DNA of 64,000 nt from Candidatus Krumholzibacteriia bacterium (GTDB lineage Bacteria > Krumholzibacteriota > Krumholzibacteriia > LZORAL124-64-63), in NCBI GenBank assembly GCA_024763215.1, contig JANTFX010000002.1, forward strand, positions 42,076 through 106,075. Reading direction: 5' to 3'. Below, piece after piece: positions 15,545 to 24,230 of this stretch. Position 1 is the first letter of the stretch, and each line of letters starts with the position of its first letter. The notes beneath the pieces are model-generated. The model had not been told where the DNA came from, ran no database searches, and saw only the letters and a list, made by a program, of their open reading frames with translations. A program made the translations under genes and the position numbers.

Positions 15545-15985
15545 TTACTGGCCGCTGGTCAGCGTCAGGATGATACCGTCACCGGCCGGACCGCCCGTGG
15601 GATCCTTGCCGAAACCGGTGATGGAGTAACCATCGTTCACACCGTCACCATCGGGGTCGACGGCCAGGATACCGACCTGCCCGGCGGCAGCGGCGACAGC
15701 GGCGAAGTGGGGCTCGGTGGCGGCGCCACTGAAGGCGTTCTCCAGCAGAGCGGCACCCGGCAGCAGCGGAGTCAGGTCACCGGCGGCGTCCGAGTAGATG
15801 CCGTCGTTGCGAACCGCATAATCCTCGGCGGCCAGCTGGACCGTGTGCGCGGCGCCCTTGACCTTGGCTTCCTTGGCCCGGTCCTGCATGCTGATGAAGT
15901 TCGGAATGGCGATGGCAGCCAGGATGCCGATGATAACGACCACGATCATCAGCTCAATCAGAGTAAAGCCCTTACGATTCAACAC
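15545..15985 (-). CDS. pilA: Major type IV pilin PilA
   Basis: A 146-aa type IVa pilin, probably the main fibre subunit. The leader (M)LNRKG is cleaved before FTLIELMIVVVIIGILAAIAIPNF, with Glu+5 present. The globular domain has VQLAAEDYAVRNDGIYSDAAGDLTP and is Gly/Ala-rich. I place the start at the GTG at 15985: AAGGAGG lies 7 nt upstream and the resulting 6-residue leader is normal. The ORF-track ATG at 16090 lies inside the sigma54 promoter and must be wrong. It stands first in a three-gene pilin row and is followed by a terminator. Confidence 0.94.
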   Translation of the reverse strand: MLNRKGFTLIELMIVVVIIGILAAIAIPNFISMQDRAKEAKVKGAAHTVQLAAEDYAVRNDGIYSDAAGDLTPLLPGAALLENAFSGAATEPHFAAVAAAAGQVGILAVDPDGDGVNDGYSITGFGKDPTGGPAGDGIILTLTSGQ

Positions 15986-16004
15986 TACCTGTCCTCCTTG
16001 CAAT

Positions 16005-16016
16005 GGTCCGCGGACC
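16005..16016. repeat. Palindrome GGTCCGCGGACC in the pilA leader
   Basis: A perfect 12-bp palindrome 5 nt upstream of the pilA Shine-Dalgarno sequence, within the predicted 5' untranslated region. It could be a protein-binding site or affect ribosome access. Confidence 0.4.
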
Positions 16017-16078
16017 TTGAATTGGGAACGGGCCGGTATGCCCCCCCCTGTCAACCTGCCTGTGGCTGGAGCTTTTAA

Positions 16079-16094
16079 TGCAATGCTCATGCCA
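16079..16094 (-). promoter_or_regulatory. Sigma54 promoter of pilA
   Basis: The minus strand reads TGGCATGAGCATTGCA, differing from TGGCACG-N4-TTGCA at one consensus position. GG and GC are exactly 10 bp apart. Transcription would start near 16068, giving a leader of about 83 nt. Sigma54 control of pilA by PilS/PilR is known in Pseudomonas and Myxococcus, and pilS/pilR are immediately upstream here. Confidence 0.82.
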
Positions 16095-16241
16095 CCTGCA
16101 GCCTTTCCCTCCGCTTTCTCGAAATCCCTTGTGAGTCAACGGATTGGGATCCAATCTGGTCGGTGCTTCCCCCTGAGCCTGCCCGCTTCCGCGTGCTGTT
16201 TGCATGGAGCTTCATGCCCCCGGCAGGCAAAACAGGAGCCG

Positions 16242-17762
16242 CTATCCGACCGGCACGACGTGGGATTCCTCCCGCGCGTGATCTTCCTGCCCGGAATCAC
16301 TTCCGGACATGTCCAGAACGGCTTCGACCACGTCGGCCGCTTCATTCCCGGCCGTTTCGTAGGCGTCGTCGTCGTTGAATTGCTGGTCTTCCTCACCGTT
16401 CAGACCGTACTTCTTGAGCTTGCGATAGAGGGTCGAGGCGTTGATCCCCAGAATTTCCGAAGTCCGCTTCCGGGCTCCGCCCGTACGCTCGAGGACGGCC
16501 AGGATGTGGGATTTCTCCAGCTCCTCCAGGGTGACCATGCCGCCGACCGCCAGGGTGGGCGTCCCTGCGGCCGCCTGCTGCAGGGACCTGATCTGCTGGG
16601 GCAGATCATTCACGGTGACCTTCTGCCCTTCACGGATGATCACGGCCCGTTCGATGACGTTCTCCAGTTCCCGCACGTTTCCCGGCCAGTCATAGGCGCA
16701 CAGGATACGCATGGCCCCATCGTCGATGAAATTGCCCATGCCCCCGGAATACTCCGGTCCCAGGCAGCGCTTCAGGAAGTGATCCACCAGCAGGGGGATG
16801 TCGTCGGTGCGCTCTCTGAGGGAGGGAAGCTGCAGGGGGATGACGTTGAGGCGGTAGTACAGGTCGGTGCGGAAATTCCCCTTGGCGACCTCGTCCTCGA
16901 GGTCGCGGTTCGTCGCGGCGATGACCCTCACGTCCACCTTGACCGGACTGCTGCTGCCGACCGGATATATCTCGCGTTCCTGGAGCATGCGCAGCAGCTT
17001 GACCTGGATGGACAACGGGGTTTCACCGATCTCATCCAGAAAAATCGTCCCACCCTCGGCCTGCCTGCAGAACCCGTCATGGTCCCGGTCGGCCCCGGTG
17101 AAGGAACCCCGCACGTGTCCGAAGAGCTGGCTTTCGAGCAGGGTCTCGGGAATGGCGCCGCAGTTGATGGCCACGAAGGGACCGCTGCTGCGGTCGCTGC
17201 GCTGGTGGATGGACTGGGCGATCAGCTCCTTGCCCGTGCCGCTCTCGCCGTTTATCAGGACGGTGGCCCGGGTCGAGGCGATCTTCTCGACCATCTTGTA
17301 GACCGAACGCATGCGCGGACTCTTGCCGATGATCTGCTTGCGGCTCTGGGTGCGCGTCAGCTGCCGCCGCAGTTCCTGGTTCTCGTTGCGAGCCCGGTGG
17401 AGTTCAAGCGCGTTGCGGACCACCATCTTGATGTCGTCGTTCTTGCAGTGCTTCTGCAGGTACGAGAAGGCGCCCAGGTTGACGGCGTCGATGGCCGACT
17501 GCTCGCTGGCATAGGCGGTCATGATGATGACCGGGCAGGTCGCCTCCAGCTTCTTGAGTTCCTTCAGCAGCTGGATACCGTCCATCTTCGGCATCTGGAT
17601 ATCGGTCATGACCAGGTCGCAGGGAGTCTCCTTGAAAGTCTCCAGTCCGGCGGCGGCGGAATTCGCCGTCAGTACCTCATACCCCTCTTTTTGCAGGAGG
17701 ATGGAAAGGTACTGGCACATGGACTCCTCATCGTCGACGACCAAAATCCTGTCCTGGGCCAT
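16242..17762 (-). CDS. pilR: Sigma54-dependent response regulator PilR
   Basis: A 506-aa NtrC-type activator. The receiver domain (about residues 1-120) has the VVDDE acidic pocket, phospho-acceptor Asp in MTDIQMPKMDG and MTAYAS. The AAA+ domain (about 145-385) has Walker A GESGTGKE, EGGTIFLDEIGE and the sigma54 contact loop reading GSFTGA rather than GAFTGA. A Fis-type helix-turn-helix follows (RTSEILGINASTLYRKLKKYGL, about 435-460), then an unusual acidic tail of about 45 residues. It lies directly upstream of the sigma54-preceded pilA and pairs with pilS. Confidence 0.94.
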   Translation of the reverse strand: MAQDRILVVDDEESMCQYLSILLQKEGYEVLTANSAAAGLETFKETPCDLVMTDIQMPKMDGIQLLKELKKLEATCPVIIMTAYASEQSAIDAVNLGAFSYLQKHCKNDDIKMVVRNALELHRARNENQELRRQLTRTQSRKQIIGKSPRMRSVYKMVEKIASTRATVLINGESGTGKELIAQSIHQRSDRSSGPFVAINCGAIPETLLESQLFGHVRGSFTGADRDHDGFCRQAEGGTIFLDEIGETPLSIQVKLLRMLQEREIYPVGSSSPVKVDVRVIAATNRDLEDEVAKGNFRTDLYYRLNVIPLQLPSLRERTDDIPLLVDHFLKRCLGPEYSGGMGNFIDDGAMRILCAYDWPGNVRELENVIERAVIIREGQKVTVNDLPQQIRSLQQAAAGTPTLAVGGMVTLEELEKSHILAVLERTGGARKRTSEILGINASTLYRKLKKYGLNGEEDQQFNDDDAYETAGNEAADVVEAVLDMSGSDSGQEDHAREESHVVPVG

Positions 17763-17846
17763 GAAGTGCTCCTCGCGTCGTGAAGATCCAGCTGCTGTCA
17801 GGGGAGGTATCGACCACCGGCAGGTTTTCTTTACGCGGAAATGCTC

Positions 17847-19550
17847 CTACACCAGGATTTTTTCGGCCGCCGGGACCTCTTCCGGGTCGCCGGTGCCCGC
17901 CGCCAGGTCGGCCTGCGGCCAGACCACCACGAACACGGCGCCACCGGATGCGGCCGTCCGGGCTTCCACGTGACCCCCATGGGCCGCAGCGATCCTGGCC
18001 ACCATGGCCAGTCCCAGGCCCGTGCCCTTGTCCTTGGTGGTCTTGAAGGGGGTGAACAGGTCATCACGGATGTCCGGGTCGATCCCGGGGCCGTCGTCGG
18101 CCACCTCCAGGATGTAGTTCCCGTCCCGCTTCCGGACCACCAGTTCGATGCGGCCGTGATAGGCCATCGCCTCGCAGGAGTTGATCACCAGGTTGAGGAT
18201 CATCTGGGTCAGCTGAGAGGAATCCGCGACGAGGTCAAGGTCGTCCGGGTCGCAGCTGAAGTCGACCGCCACCTGCCCCCCGTGGGCCACGACGTGCTGT
18301 GTGGCCTGCAGCTCGACCTCGGCCAGGAATTCCGCTGCCGAAAACCGCCGCAGGGCCACCGGCCGCATGCGGGAATAGGCGAGGAAATCATTGATGATCG
18401 TGTTGACCCGGGCGCTTTCCTTCAGCACCAGCCCCAGCAGCTGGTCCAGGTTGCCGTCCAGATCCAGCTCGCCGGCCAGGATTTCCACGCTGCCGCGGAT
18501 GCTGGCCAAAGGGTTGCGGATCTCATGAGCGATGCTGGCCGCCAGTTCACCGACGGCGGCCATACGGTCCGCCTCCCTGACCCGGGCGGCCAACTTCTTT
18601 TCCCGGGTCAGGTCGGTGAAGATAACGATGGCGCCGTCGCGGTGGCCATCCAGGTCGAGGACGGGGTTGACGTTCAGCCCCAGGGGCCTGGTTCCACCCG
18701 GGACCTGGATTTGCACCTCGCCCCGCTTCATGGGTTCCTGACCGTCGGCGACCGCGACCAGGACCGCGGCCAGTTCCTGTATTCCCGCCTGCGGGGCCAC
18801 CTGGGCGAGGTGCCGCCCCAGGAGGTCCTTTTCCCGCAGCCCCAGGATGGCTTCGGCAGCCGGGTTGATCCGCGTCACGCGACCTGACCCGTCGATGGTC
18901 ATCAGCCCGCTCCTGATGTTTTCCAGGATGTTCCGCACCTCGCAGCGGACCTTGGCGGAGTCCTCCTCGCTGCGCCGCTTCTGGAGCCCCCTTTGCGCCA
19001 GCTTCCTGGCCAGGGAACCGCTCACCATGCCGGTGAAGATGAAAAGGGCCAGGTGCAGGGCCGTGACCATGACGGGCCACCCCTGCAGGTACTCCGGGGG
19101 CGTCGAACGCCCCGCCAGCAACCAGCCGAGGGCCAGGCCGAAATGCCCGCCGCCGACGAAGATGGCGGCCACACCGGCCAGGGACATGGCCCCGCGCGAG
19201 CCCAGGAAGTACGCACCGAACATGATGGGGACGCAGAAGGACAGCGGGAGCATGGAAAAGGGACCACCGGTGAACTGCACCAGCAGCCCGAGCACCACCG
19301 TGTCCACCGCCAGCTGCACAACCAGCAGGAGCTGCCGGTCGACCGGGACCAAGGCGGCCGCCCAGCCGGCGGCCAGGGAAGTGTAGAGCAGGCCCAGGGA
19401 GGCCACGACCCCGGCCAGGGTGACCTGCTCGGGCGCAAACAGGATCATCCCGGCCGAGGCCAGGCTGAGCACCACGGCGAACCCCAACCTCAGCCGCAAC
19501 AGCTTCAGGTTGGGGTCGCCGGGAATCGGGTTGTGGGCCGCGCCGGGCAT
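17847..19550 (-). CDS. pilS: Sensor histidine kinase PilS
   Basis: A 567-aa membrane kinase with an N-terminal block of about six hydrophobic segments (residues about 20-185), as in PilS. A PAS-like domain follows (GLMTIDGSGRVTRINPAAEAILG). The H-box is ASIAHEIRNPLASIRGS (His near residue 340), and the ATPase lobe has LNLVINSCEA, DDGPGI and GTGLGLAMV. The ORF track starts at a TTG at 19580 that touches the pilC stop with no room for a ribosome site. I prefer the ATG at 19550, with GGAG upstream. It would phosphorylate PilR; pilin levels in the membrane are the usual signal. Confidence 0.92.
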   Translation of the reverse strand: MPGAAHNPIPGDPNLKLLRLRLGFAVVLSLASAGMILFAPEQVTLAGVVASLGLLYTSLAAGWAAALVPVDRQLLLVVQLAVDTVVLGLLVQFTGGPFSMLPLSFCVPIMFGAYFLGSRGAMSLAGVAAIFVGGGHFGLALGWLLAGRSTPPEYLQGWPVMVTALHLALFIFTGMVSGSLARKLAQRGLQKRRSEEDSAKVRCEVRNILENIRSGLMTIDGSGRVTRINPAAEAILGLREKDLLGRHLAQVAPQAGIQELAAVLVAVADGQEPMKRGEVQIQVPGGTRPLGLNVNPVLDLDGHRDGAIVIFTDLTREKKLAARVREADRMAAVGELAASIAHEIRNPLASIRGSVEILAGELDLDGNLDQLLGLVLKESARVNTIINDFLAYSRMRPVALRRFSAAEFLAEVELQATQHVVAHGGQVAVDFSCDPDDLDLVADSSQLTQMILNLVINSCEAMAYHGRIELVVRKRDGNYILEVADDGPGIDPDIRDDLFTPFKTTKDKGTGLGLAMVARIAAAHGGHVEARTAASGGAVFVVVWPQADLAAGTGDPEEVPAAEKILV

Positions 19551-19576
19551 GGGTTCGCACTCCGCAGCCAAGCTCG

Positions 19577-20791
19577 TCAACCTCCGACCACGTTGGCCAT
19601 CTTGAACATGGGCAGGTACATGGCTACGAGCATGCCGCCGACCATGGTGCCCATGACGACGATCATCAACGGTTCTATGGCCGCTGTCAGGGCCTCTACG
19701 GCGGAGTCCACCTCGTCGTCGTAGAAATCCGCGATCTTGGACAGCATCTCGTCCAGCGCGCCGGTCTGTTCCCCGATGCTGATCATCTGGACCACCATGG
19801 GCGGGAAGACCCCGCTTTCCTTCAGGGGCAGGGCGATGGTGTCACCCTGGCTGATGCTGGTGGCCGTGTTCTGGATGGCCTGCTGGATAACGCTGTTGCC
19901 GGCGGTCTTGGCCGTGATCTCCAGCCCCTGCAGGATGGGCACGCCGGAGCTGATGAGCGTCCCGAGGGTGCGCGTGAAGCGGGCAACGGCGGACTTCCTG
20001 AGCACGGTGCCCAGGATCGGTATCCGCAGGGCCAGACGGTCGGTGACCATCTTCCCCTTGACGGTGGCCCGGTAGCGCTTGAAGGCGATGGTGGCGGCCG
20101 TGGCGCCGCCCGCCAGGGCCCACCAGTACGCTTTGAGGAATTCGGACAGGCCCATGACGATCCGCGTCGGCGCGGGCAAGGTGCCCCCGAAATCCGAGAA
20201 CATCTTGGCGAAGACCGGGATCACGAACATGAGCATGAAGATGCAGGCCCCGCCGGCCACCGTCAGCACGATGACCGGGTAGGTCATGGCGCCCTTGACC
20301 TTGCGTTGCAGGGCGTCCGCCTTCTCGAGGAAGACGGCCAAACGGCCCAGGATCACGTCCAGGATACCGCCGGCCTCGCCGGCGGCGATCATGTTCACGA
20401 ACAGGTCCGAGAACACCTTGGGATGCTTCTCCAGGGCTTCGGCCAGGGTCGAACCGCCTTCGACGTCGCTGGTCACCTGCTGCACGACCTTCTTGAAGTG
20501 GGGTTTCTCCAGCTGGCGCCCCAGCACGTCCAGACACTGCACCAGGGGCAGGCCCGCGTTGACCATGGTGGCGAACTGCCGGGTGAAGACCGAGAGGTCC
20601 TTGACCCCCACCTTGGTCTTCTTCAGGAAGCCGATCTCGATCTCCTTCGGCTTCTTCTTGATCGAGGTGATCACCACCCGGCGCTTGCGCAGGTATTCCC
20701 CCACCTGCTTGCGGTCTTCGCATTCGTACTCACCGGAGAGGACCTCGCCCTTGCTCGTCCGGCCTTTCCAGATAAAGGTTGTGGTGCTCAC
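19577..20791 (-). CDS. pilC: Type IV pilus platform protein PilC
   Basis: A 404-aa GspF-family inner-membrane platform. The tandem GspF domains are clear (FTRQFATMVNAGLPLVQCLDVL, about residue 70, and FTRTLGTLISSGVPILQGLEI, about 270). Three membrane helices are visible (about 170-190, 218-240 and 375-395). The start is GTG with GGAGG 6 nt upstream. The GEAGG and EQTGALDEML motifs are present. It sits between pilT and pilS, as in Myxococcus and Pseudomonas clusters. Confidence 0.95.
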   Translation of the reverse strand: MSTTTFIWKGRTSKGEVLSGEYECEDRKQVGEYLRKRRVVITSIKKKPKEIEIGFLKKTKVGVKDLSVFTRQFATMVNAGLPLVQCLDVLGRQLEKPHFKKVVQQVTSDVEGGSTLAEALEKHPKVFSDLFVNMIAAGEAGGILDVILGRLAVFLEKADALQRKVKGAMTYPVIVLTVAGGACIFMLMFVIPVFAKMFSDFGGTLPAPTRIVMGLSEFLKAYWWALAGGATAATIAFKRYRATVKGKMVTDRLALRIPILGTVLRKSAVARFTRTLGTLISSGVPILQGLEITAKTAGNSVIQQAIQNTATSISQGDTIALPLKESGVFPPMVVQMISIGEQTGALDEMLSKIADFYDDEVDSAVEALTAAIEPLMIVVMGTMVGGMLVAMYLPMFKMANVVGG

Positions 20792-20813
20792 GGGATTCCT
20801 CCGCTGCTACGGG

Positions 20814-21884
20814 TTAAACCATCGCCGGCTGGCCGAGCATCTGCTGCAGCTCCTGCACGTCCGGGCTCCGGCCCATGGCGGTATCCAGAGTCACCCACTT
20901 GTTGACCACCGCCTGGTATAGTGACTGGTTCAAGGTCTGCATGCCGTGCTTCTGCCCTGCCTGCATGTGACCGTAGATCTGATGGGTCTTGTTGTCGCGG
21001 ATCATCGCCTTGATGGCCGGCGTGCATACCATGACCTCCAGCGCCAGCGCCCGCCCGCCACCGCGGGCCCTGGGCAGGAGCTGCTGGGTGATCACGCCGT
21101 TCAGGCAGAACGAGAGCTGCGAGCGCACCTGGTTCTGCTGCTCGGGCGGAAACACGTCGATGATCCGATTGATGGATTCGAAGGTGCTGTTGGTGTGCAG
21201 GGTCGCCAGGGCCAGGTGCCCCGTTTCGGCGATGGTCAGGGCCGCGGCGATGGTCTCGCGGTCCCGCATCTCGCCGATGAGGATCACGTCCGGGTCCTGC
21301 CTCAGCACGTACTTCAACGCGTCGGGGAAACTGTGGGTGTCGCTGTTGACCTCGCGCTGGTTGACGATGCAGTTCTTGTGCTGGTGCACGAACTCGATGG
21401 GGTCCTCGATGGTGATGATGTGGCCCTTGCGGTTGGAGTTGATGGTATCGACCATGGTCGCCAGGGTGGTGGACTTGCCGCTGCCGGTGGGCCCGGTGAC
21501 CAGCACCAGGCCGTTGTTCTTCTGGATCAACGTCCGGCACACGCCGGGCAGTCCCAGCTCCTCGAAGGTGCTGATCTTGTAGGGGATCTGCCGGATGGCC
21601 ATGGAGACCACCCCGCGCTGCAGGAATACGTTTGCGCGGAACCGGCTGATGCCCTGCACGCCGAAGGAGAGGTCGAGCTCCTTCTTGGTCTCGAAGCGCT
21701 TCTTCTGCTCGTCGTTGAGGATGCTGTAGGCCAGCCGCATGGTCTCGTCCCCGCTGAGGACCGCGTGGTCGGTGCTCACGATGGTCCCGTCGATGCGGTA
21801 CTGGGGCGGCAGCCCCGCCACGATATGGAGGTCGCTGGCCCCGCGTGAGACCATGTCCTCTAGCAATTCCCTCATTCCTGCCAC
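20814..21884 (-). CDS. pilT: Type IV pilus retraction ATPase PilT
   Basis: A 356-aa hexameric ATPase that powers pilus retraction. It has Walker A GPTGSGKST (about residues 128-136), the Asp box ITIEDPIEFVH, Walker B PDVILIGEMRD, the His box ATLHTNS and the C-terminal AIRE-like motif, here PAIKAMIRDNKTHQI. The start is a GTG at 21884 with GGAGG 10 nt upstream; an ATG three codons later is an alternative. It is flanked by pilB and pilC. Length and motifs are canonical. Confidence 0.95.
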   Translation of the reverse strand: MAGMRELLEDMVSRGASDLHIVAGLPPQYRIDGTIVSTDHAVLSGDETMRLAYSILNDEQKKRFETKKELDLSFGVQGISRFRANVFLQRGVVSMAIRQIPYKISTFEELGLPGVCRTLIQKNNGLVLVTGPTGSGKSTTLATMVDTINSNRKGHIITIEDPIEFVHQHKNCIVNQREVNSDTHSFPDALKYVLRQDPDVILIGEMRDRETIAAALTIAETGHLALATLHTNSTFESINRIIDVFPPEQQNQVRSQLSFCLNGVITQQLLPRARGGGRALALEVMVCTPAIKAMIRDNKTHQIYGHMQAGQKHGMQTLNQSLYQAVVNKWVTLDTAMGRSPDVQELQQMLGQPAMV

Positions 21885-21908
21885 TGCTTGCTTCCCTCCG
21901 GTAAAGTC

Positions 21909-23591
21909 CTAATCCGACACCGCGGTTTCCCGCAGCACTTCCTCGATGGTGGTGATACCCTTCTGGATCTTGACCAGTCCGTCGTCGCGCAGGGTCAGCA
22001 TCCCCTGCTGCACCGCCATGTCCCGGATCTCGCTGGTGGAGGCCCGGTCAAGGATCAGGTCGCGGATCTCCGCGGTGATGGGCATCACCTCGTACAGACC
22101 CTGCCGCCCCGAGTAACCGGTGCCGTTGCACTTGTCGCACCCCTTGCCCTTGTAGACGACCGTGCCCGGCGGCAGACCGATGTCGCGCAAGGCTTCGGGC
22201 GACACTTCCATCTCCTCCTTGCAACCCTTGCAGATCCTGCGCACCAGCCGCTGGGCCATGATCAGGACGGTCGATGATGCGACCAGGAACGGTTCGATCC
22301 CCATGTCGATCATCCGGTTTATGGTGCTCGGGGCATCGTTGGTGTGCAGGGTCGAGAGCACGAGGTGCCCGGTCAACGCCGCCTTGGTGGCGATGCCGCC
22401 GGTTTCCAGGTCCCGGATCTCACCCACCATGACGATGTTCGGGTCCTGCCGCAGGAAGGCCTTCAGGGCCGCGGCGAAGGTCAGCCCCACTTCCTCCCGC
22501 ACCTGCACCTGGTTGATGCCGTCGATGTTGTACTCCACCGGATCCTCGGCCGTCATGATGTTCAGATCCGGGTTGTTGAGCTTGGAAAGGCACGAATACA
22601 ACGTCGTGGTCTTTCCGGACCCCGTGGGACCGGTAACCAGGACCATGCCAAAGGGTTGGGCGATGGCGTGATAGATGTCGGCGATGGCCTTCTCTTCCAT
22701 GTTGAAATCGGCCAAGTCCAGGTTCAGATTCCCCTTGTCCAGGATCCGCATCACGACCTTTTCCCCGTAGATGCAGGGCAGGGTCGAGACGCGCAGGTCG
22801 ATCTTCTTGGTGCCGATCTTCAATTTGATGCGCCCGTCCTGCGGAATCCTGCGTTCTGCAATGTCCAGTTCGGACATGATCTTCAGGCGGCTGATGATGG
22901 CGTTCTTCAGCTTGATGGGCGGCTCCATCACTTCCTGCAGGATGCCGTCCACGCGGTAGCGCACCCGCATGTTGCGCTCGTAGGGCTCGATGTGGATGTC
23001 GCTGGCCCCCATCTTGACCGCCTCGGCCAACAGGGTGTTGACCAGCTTGACCACCGGGGCGTTCTGACCCTCCTGCCCGGTGATGTCGTCATCATCCTCC
23101 TCTTCGACCACCTCGATGTCCGCCTCGATGCCCTCCATGATCTCGGACAGGGAATCGGCGGTCGCATAGTACTTGTCGATGGCCTTCTTGATGGCCATCT
23201 CGCCGGCCACCGCGGGCTGGACATCCAGACCGGTGATGAACTTGATGTCGTCGATGGCGAAGATATTGCTGGGGTTGGACATGGCCACGGTCAGGATCCG
23301 GCCGCGCCTGCTGACGGGCAACACCTGGAACTTCCGGGCCACATCACCCGGCACCAGGTCCACGCATTCCAGTTCCACGGTGGCGTTGTCCAGATCCAGC
23401 ACGGGCATGTTGTAGACTTCGCCCAGGAAGGTGGTCAGGGTGGTCTCGTCGACGGACCCGGCCCGGATCAGGGCCTGCCCCAGGGTGCCACCCTGCTGTT
23501 TCTGGATTTCCTGGGCCTTGCTCAGATCGGCATCGCTGATGACGCCTGCTTCCAGGAGTTTGGCGGCCACCTTGTTCTTGGTCGTTATCAT
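21909..23591 (-). CDS. pilB: Type IV pilus extension ATPase PilB
   Basis: A 560-aa GspE-family ATPase. An N-terminal MshEN-like domain (about residues 1-145) precedes an acidic linker (EVVEEEDDDD) and the motor domain. The motor has Walker A GPTGSGKTT (about 320), Asp box AEDPVEY, Walker B and a tetracysteine zinc motif CKGC...CDKC (about 452-485). The ORF track start at 23654 would add 21 residues. I prefer the ATG at 23591 because the N-terminus then matches PilB proteins and GAGGGA lies just upstream. The leader can fold over this ribosome site (see findings). It is the first gene of the pil supercluster. Confidence 0.94.
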   Translation of the reverse strand: MITTKNKVAAKLLEAGVISDADLSKAQEIQKQQGGTLGQALIRAGSVDETTLTTFLGEVYNMPVLDLDNATVELECVDLVPGDVARKFQVLPVSRRGRILTVAMSNPSNIFAIDDIKFITGLDVQPAVAGEMAIKKAIDKYYATADSLSEIMEGIEADIEVVEEEDDDDITGQEGQNAPVVKLVNTLLAEAVKMGASDIHIEPYERNMRVRYRVDGILQEVMEPPIKLKNAIISRLKIMSELDIAERRIPQDGRIKLKIGTKKIDLRVSTLPCIYGEKVVMRILDKGNLNLDLADFNMEEKAIADIYHAIAQPFGMVLVTGPTGSGKTTTLYSCLSKLNNPDLNIMTAEDPVEYNIDGINQVQVREEVGLTFAAALKAFLRQDPNIVMVGEIRDLETGGIATKAALTGHLVLSTLHTNDAPSTINRMIDMGIEPFLVASSTVLIMAQRLVRRICKGCKEEMEVSPEALRDIGLPPGTVVYKGKGCDKCNGTGYSGRQGLYEVMPITAEIRDLILDRASTSEIRDMAVQQGMLTLRDDGLVKIQKGITTIEEVLRETAVSD

Positions 23592-23691
23592 CGGTCCCTC
23601 GCCAATGTTGTACCCGCATCCATCCGGTCCGGATATCGCTGCCATGCGGACCATGCCGACGACTCTTCCGGTCCCCTCGTGAGGGACCGAT
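23590..23691 (-). promoter_or_regulatory. pilB leader with alternative RNA pairings
   Basis: In the minus-strand mRNA, AUCGGUCCCUC (23691-23681) is perfectly complementary over 11 nt to GAGGGACCGAU (23600-23590), which holds the pilB Shine-Dalgarno and the start of its AUG. The same segment can instead pair locally with GGGACCG at 23675-23669 (7-bp stem, 7-nt loop). The two pairings are mutually exclusive. Confidence 0.45.
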
Positions 23692-23784
23692 CAATTCACC
23701 CTGTCCTTGGATTCATCGGTAGCGGGTCGAGGAACTTTAACCTGAATTACCCCCGGGCCGACAATGGTGCCGGAAGAGCCCCCG

Positions 23785-24180
23785 TCAGGGCCCAGCCGGG
23801 CTCCCGAGGTCCTGCGCGCCCTGCGCTGAAGGGCACGCATAAGCCAGCAGGGTGTCCAGCTTCCCGGCCAGTCGGGGCCCGATGCCCTTGATGCGGACCA
23901 GATCATCCGGACCGCCGAACACCAGGCCTTCGCGCCGGGCCGCCAGGATCCTGCCGGCCAGCACCGGGCCCACGCCCGGCAGCAGGACCAGGCTGTCCAG
24001 GGGGGCTGTGTTGATCGAGAGGGGGATGTTCAGGACGGGCTTCGCACCGGAGGCCGAAGGCGCACCGCCAGCGGCGGGCAGCTGCCCGGGCAGGTGTTCC
24101 AGTTCCGACCGCCAGCGGCCATCGGGACCGATCAACAAACGGTCCCTGAGCAGATGGCCGGCCAGCAGCAGGAAGCACAT
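23785..24180 (-). CDS. ComEA-like helix-hairpin-helix protein
   Basis: About 131 aa with an N-terminal hydrophobic segment (MCFLLLAGHLLRDRLL) and a C-terminal double helix-hairpin-helix: INTAPLDSLVLLPGVGPVLAGRIL and LVRIKGIGPRLAGKL. This is the ComEA pattern, a periplasmic DNA-binding protein that helps pull transforming DNA through the secretin. The start is uncertain. The ATG at 24180 leaves a short signal region; a TTG at 24213 would add PWRQGAG and make a better n-region. Neither has a strong ribosome site. The upstream part of the 273-aa ORF is antisense noise over the neighbouring gene's frame. It lies 193 bp upstream of pilB. Confidence 0.82.
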   Translation of the reverse strand: MCFLLLAGHLLRDRLLIGPDGRWRSELEHLPGQLPAAGGAPSASGAKPVLNIPLSINTAPLDSLVLLPGVGPVLAGRILAARREGLVFGGPDDLVRIKGIGPRLAGKLDTLLAYACPSAQGAQDLGSPAGP

Positions 24181-24230
24181 GAGCAGGAACCCGGCGCCCT
24201 GCCGCCAGGGCAACCGGGGTGTGCGGGGTG

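Noticed and set aside
23592-23640. A sigma54-like GG-N10-GC match upstream of pilB
   Set aside because: Spacing is right, but both hexamers differ from consensus at several positions (GGGTAC and TGGCG).
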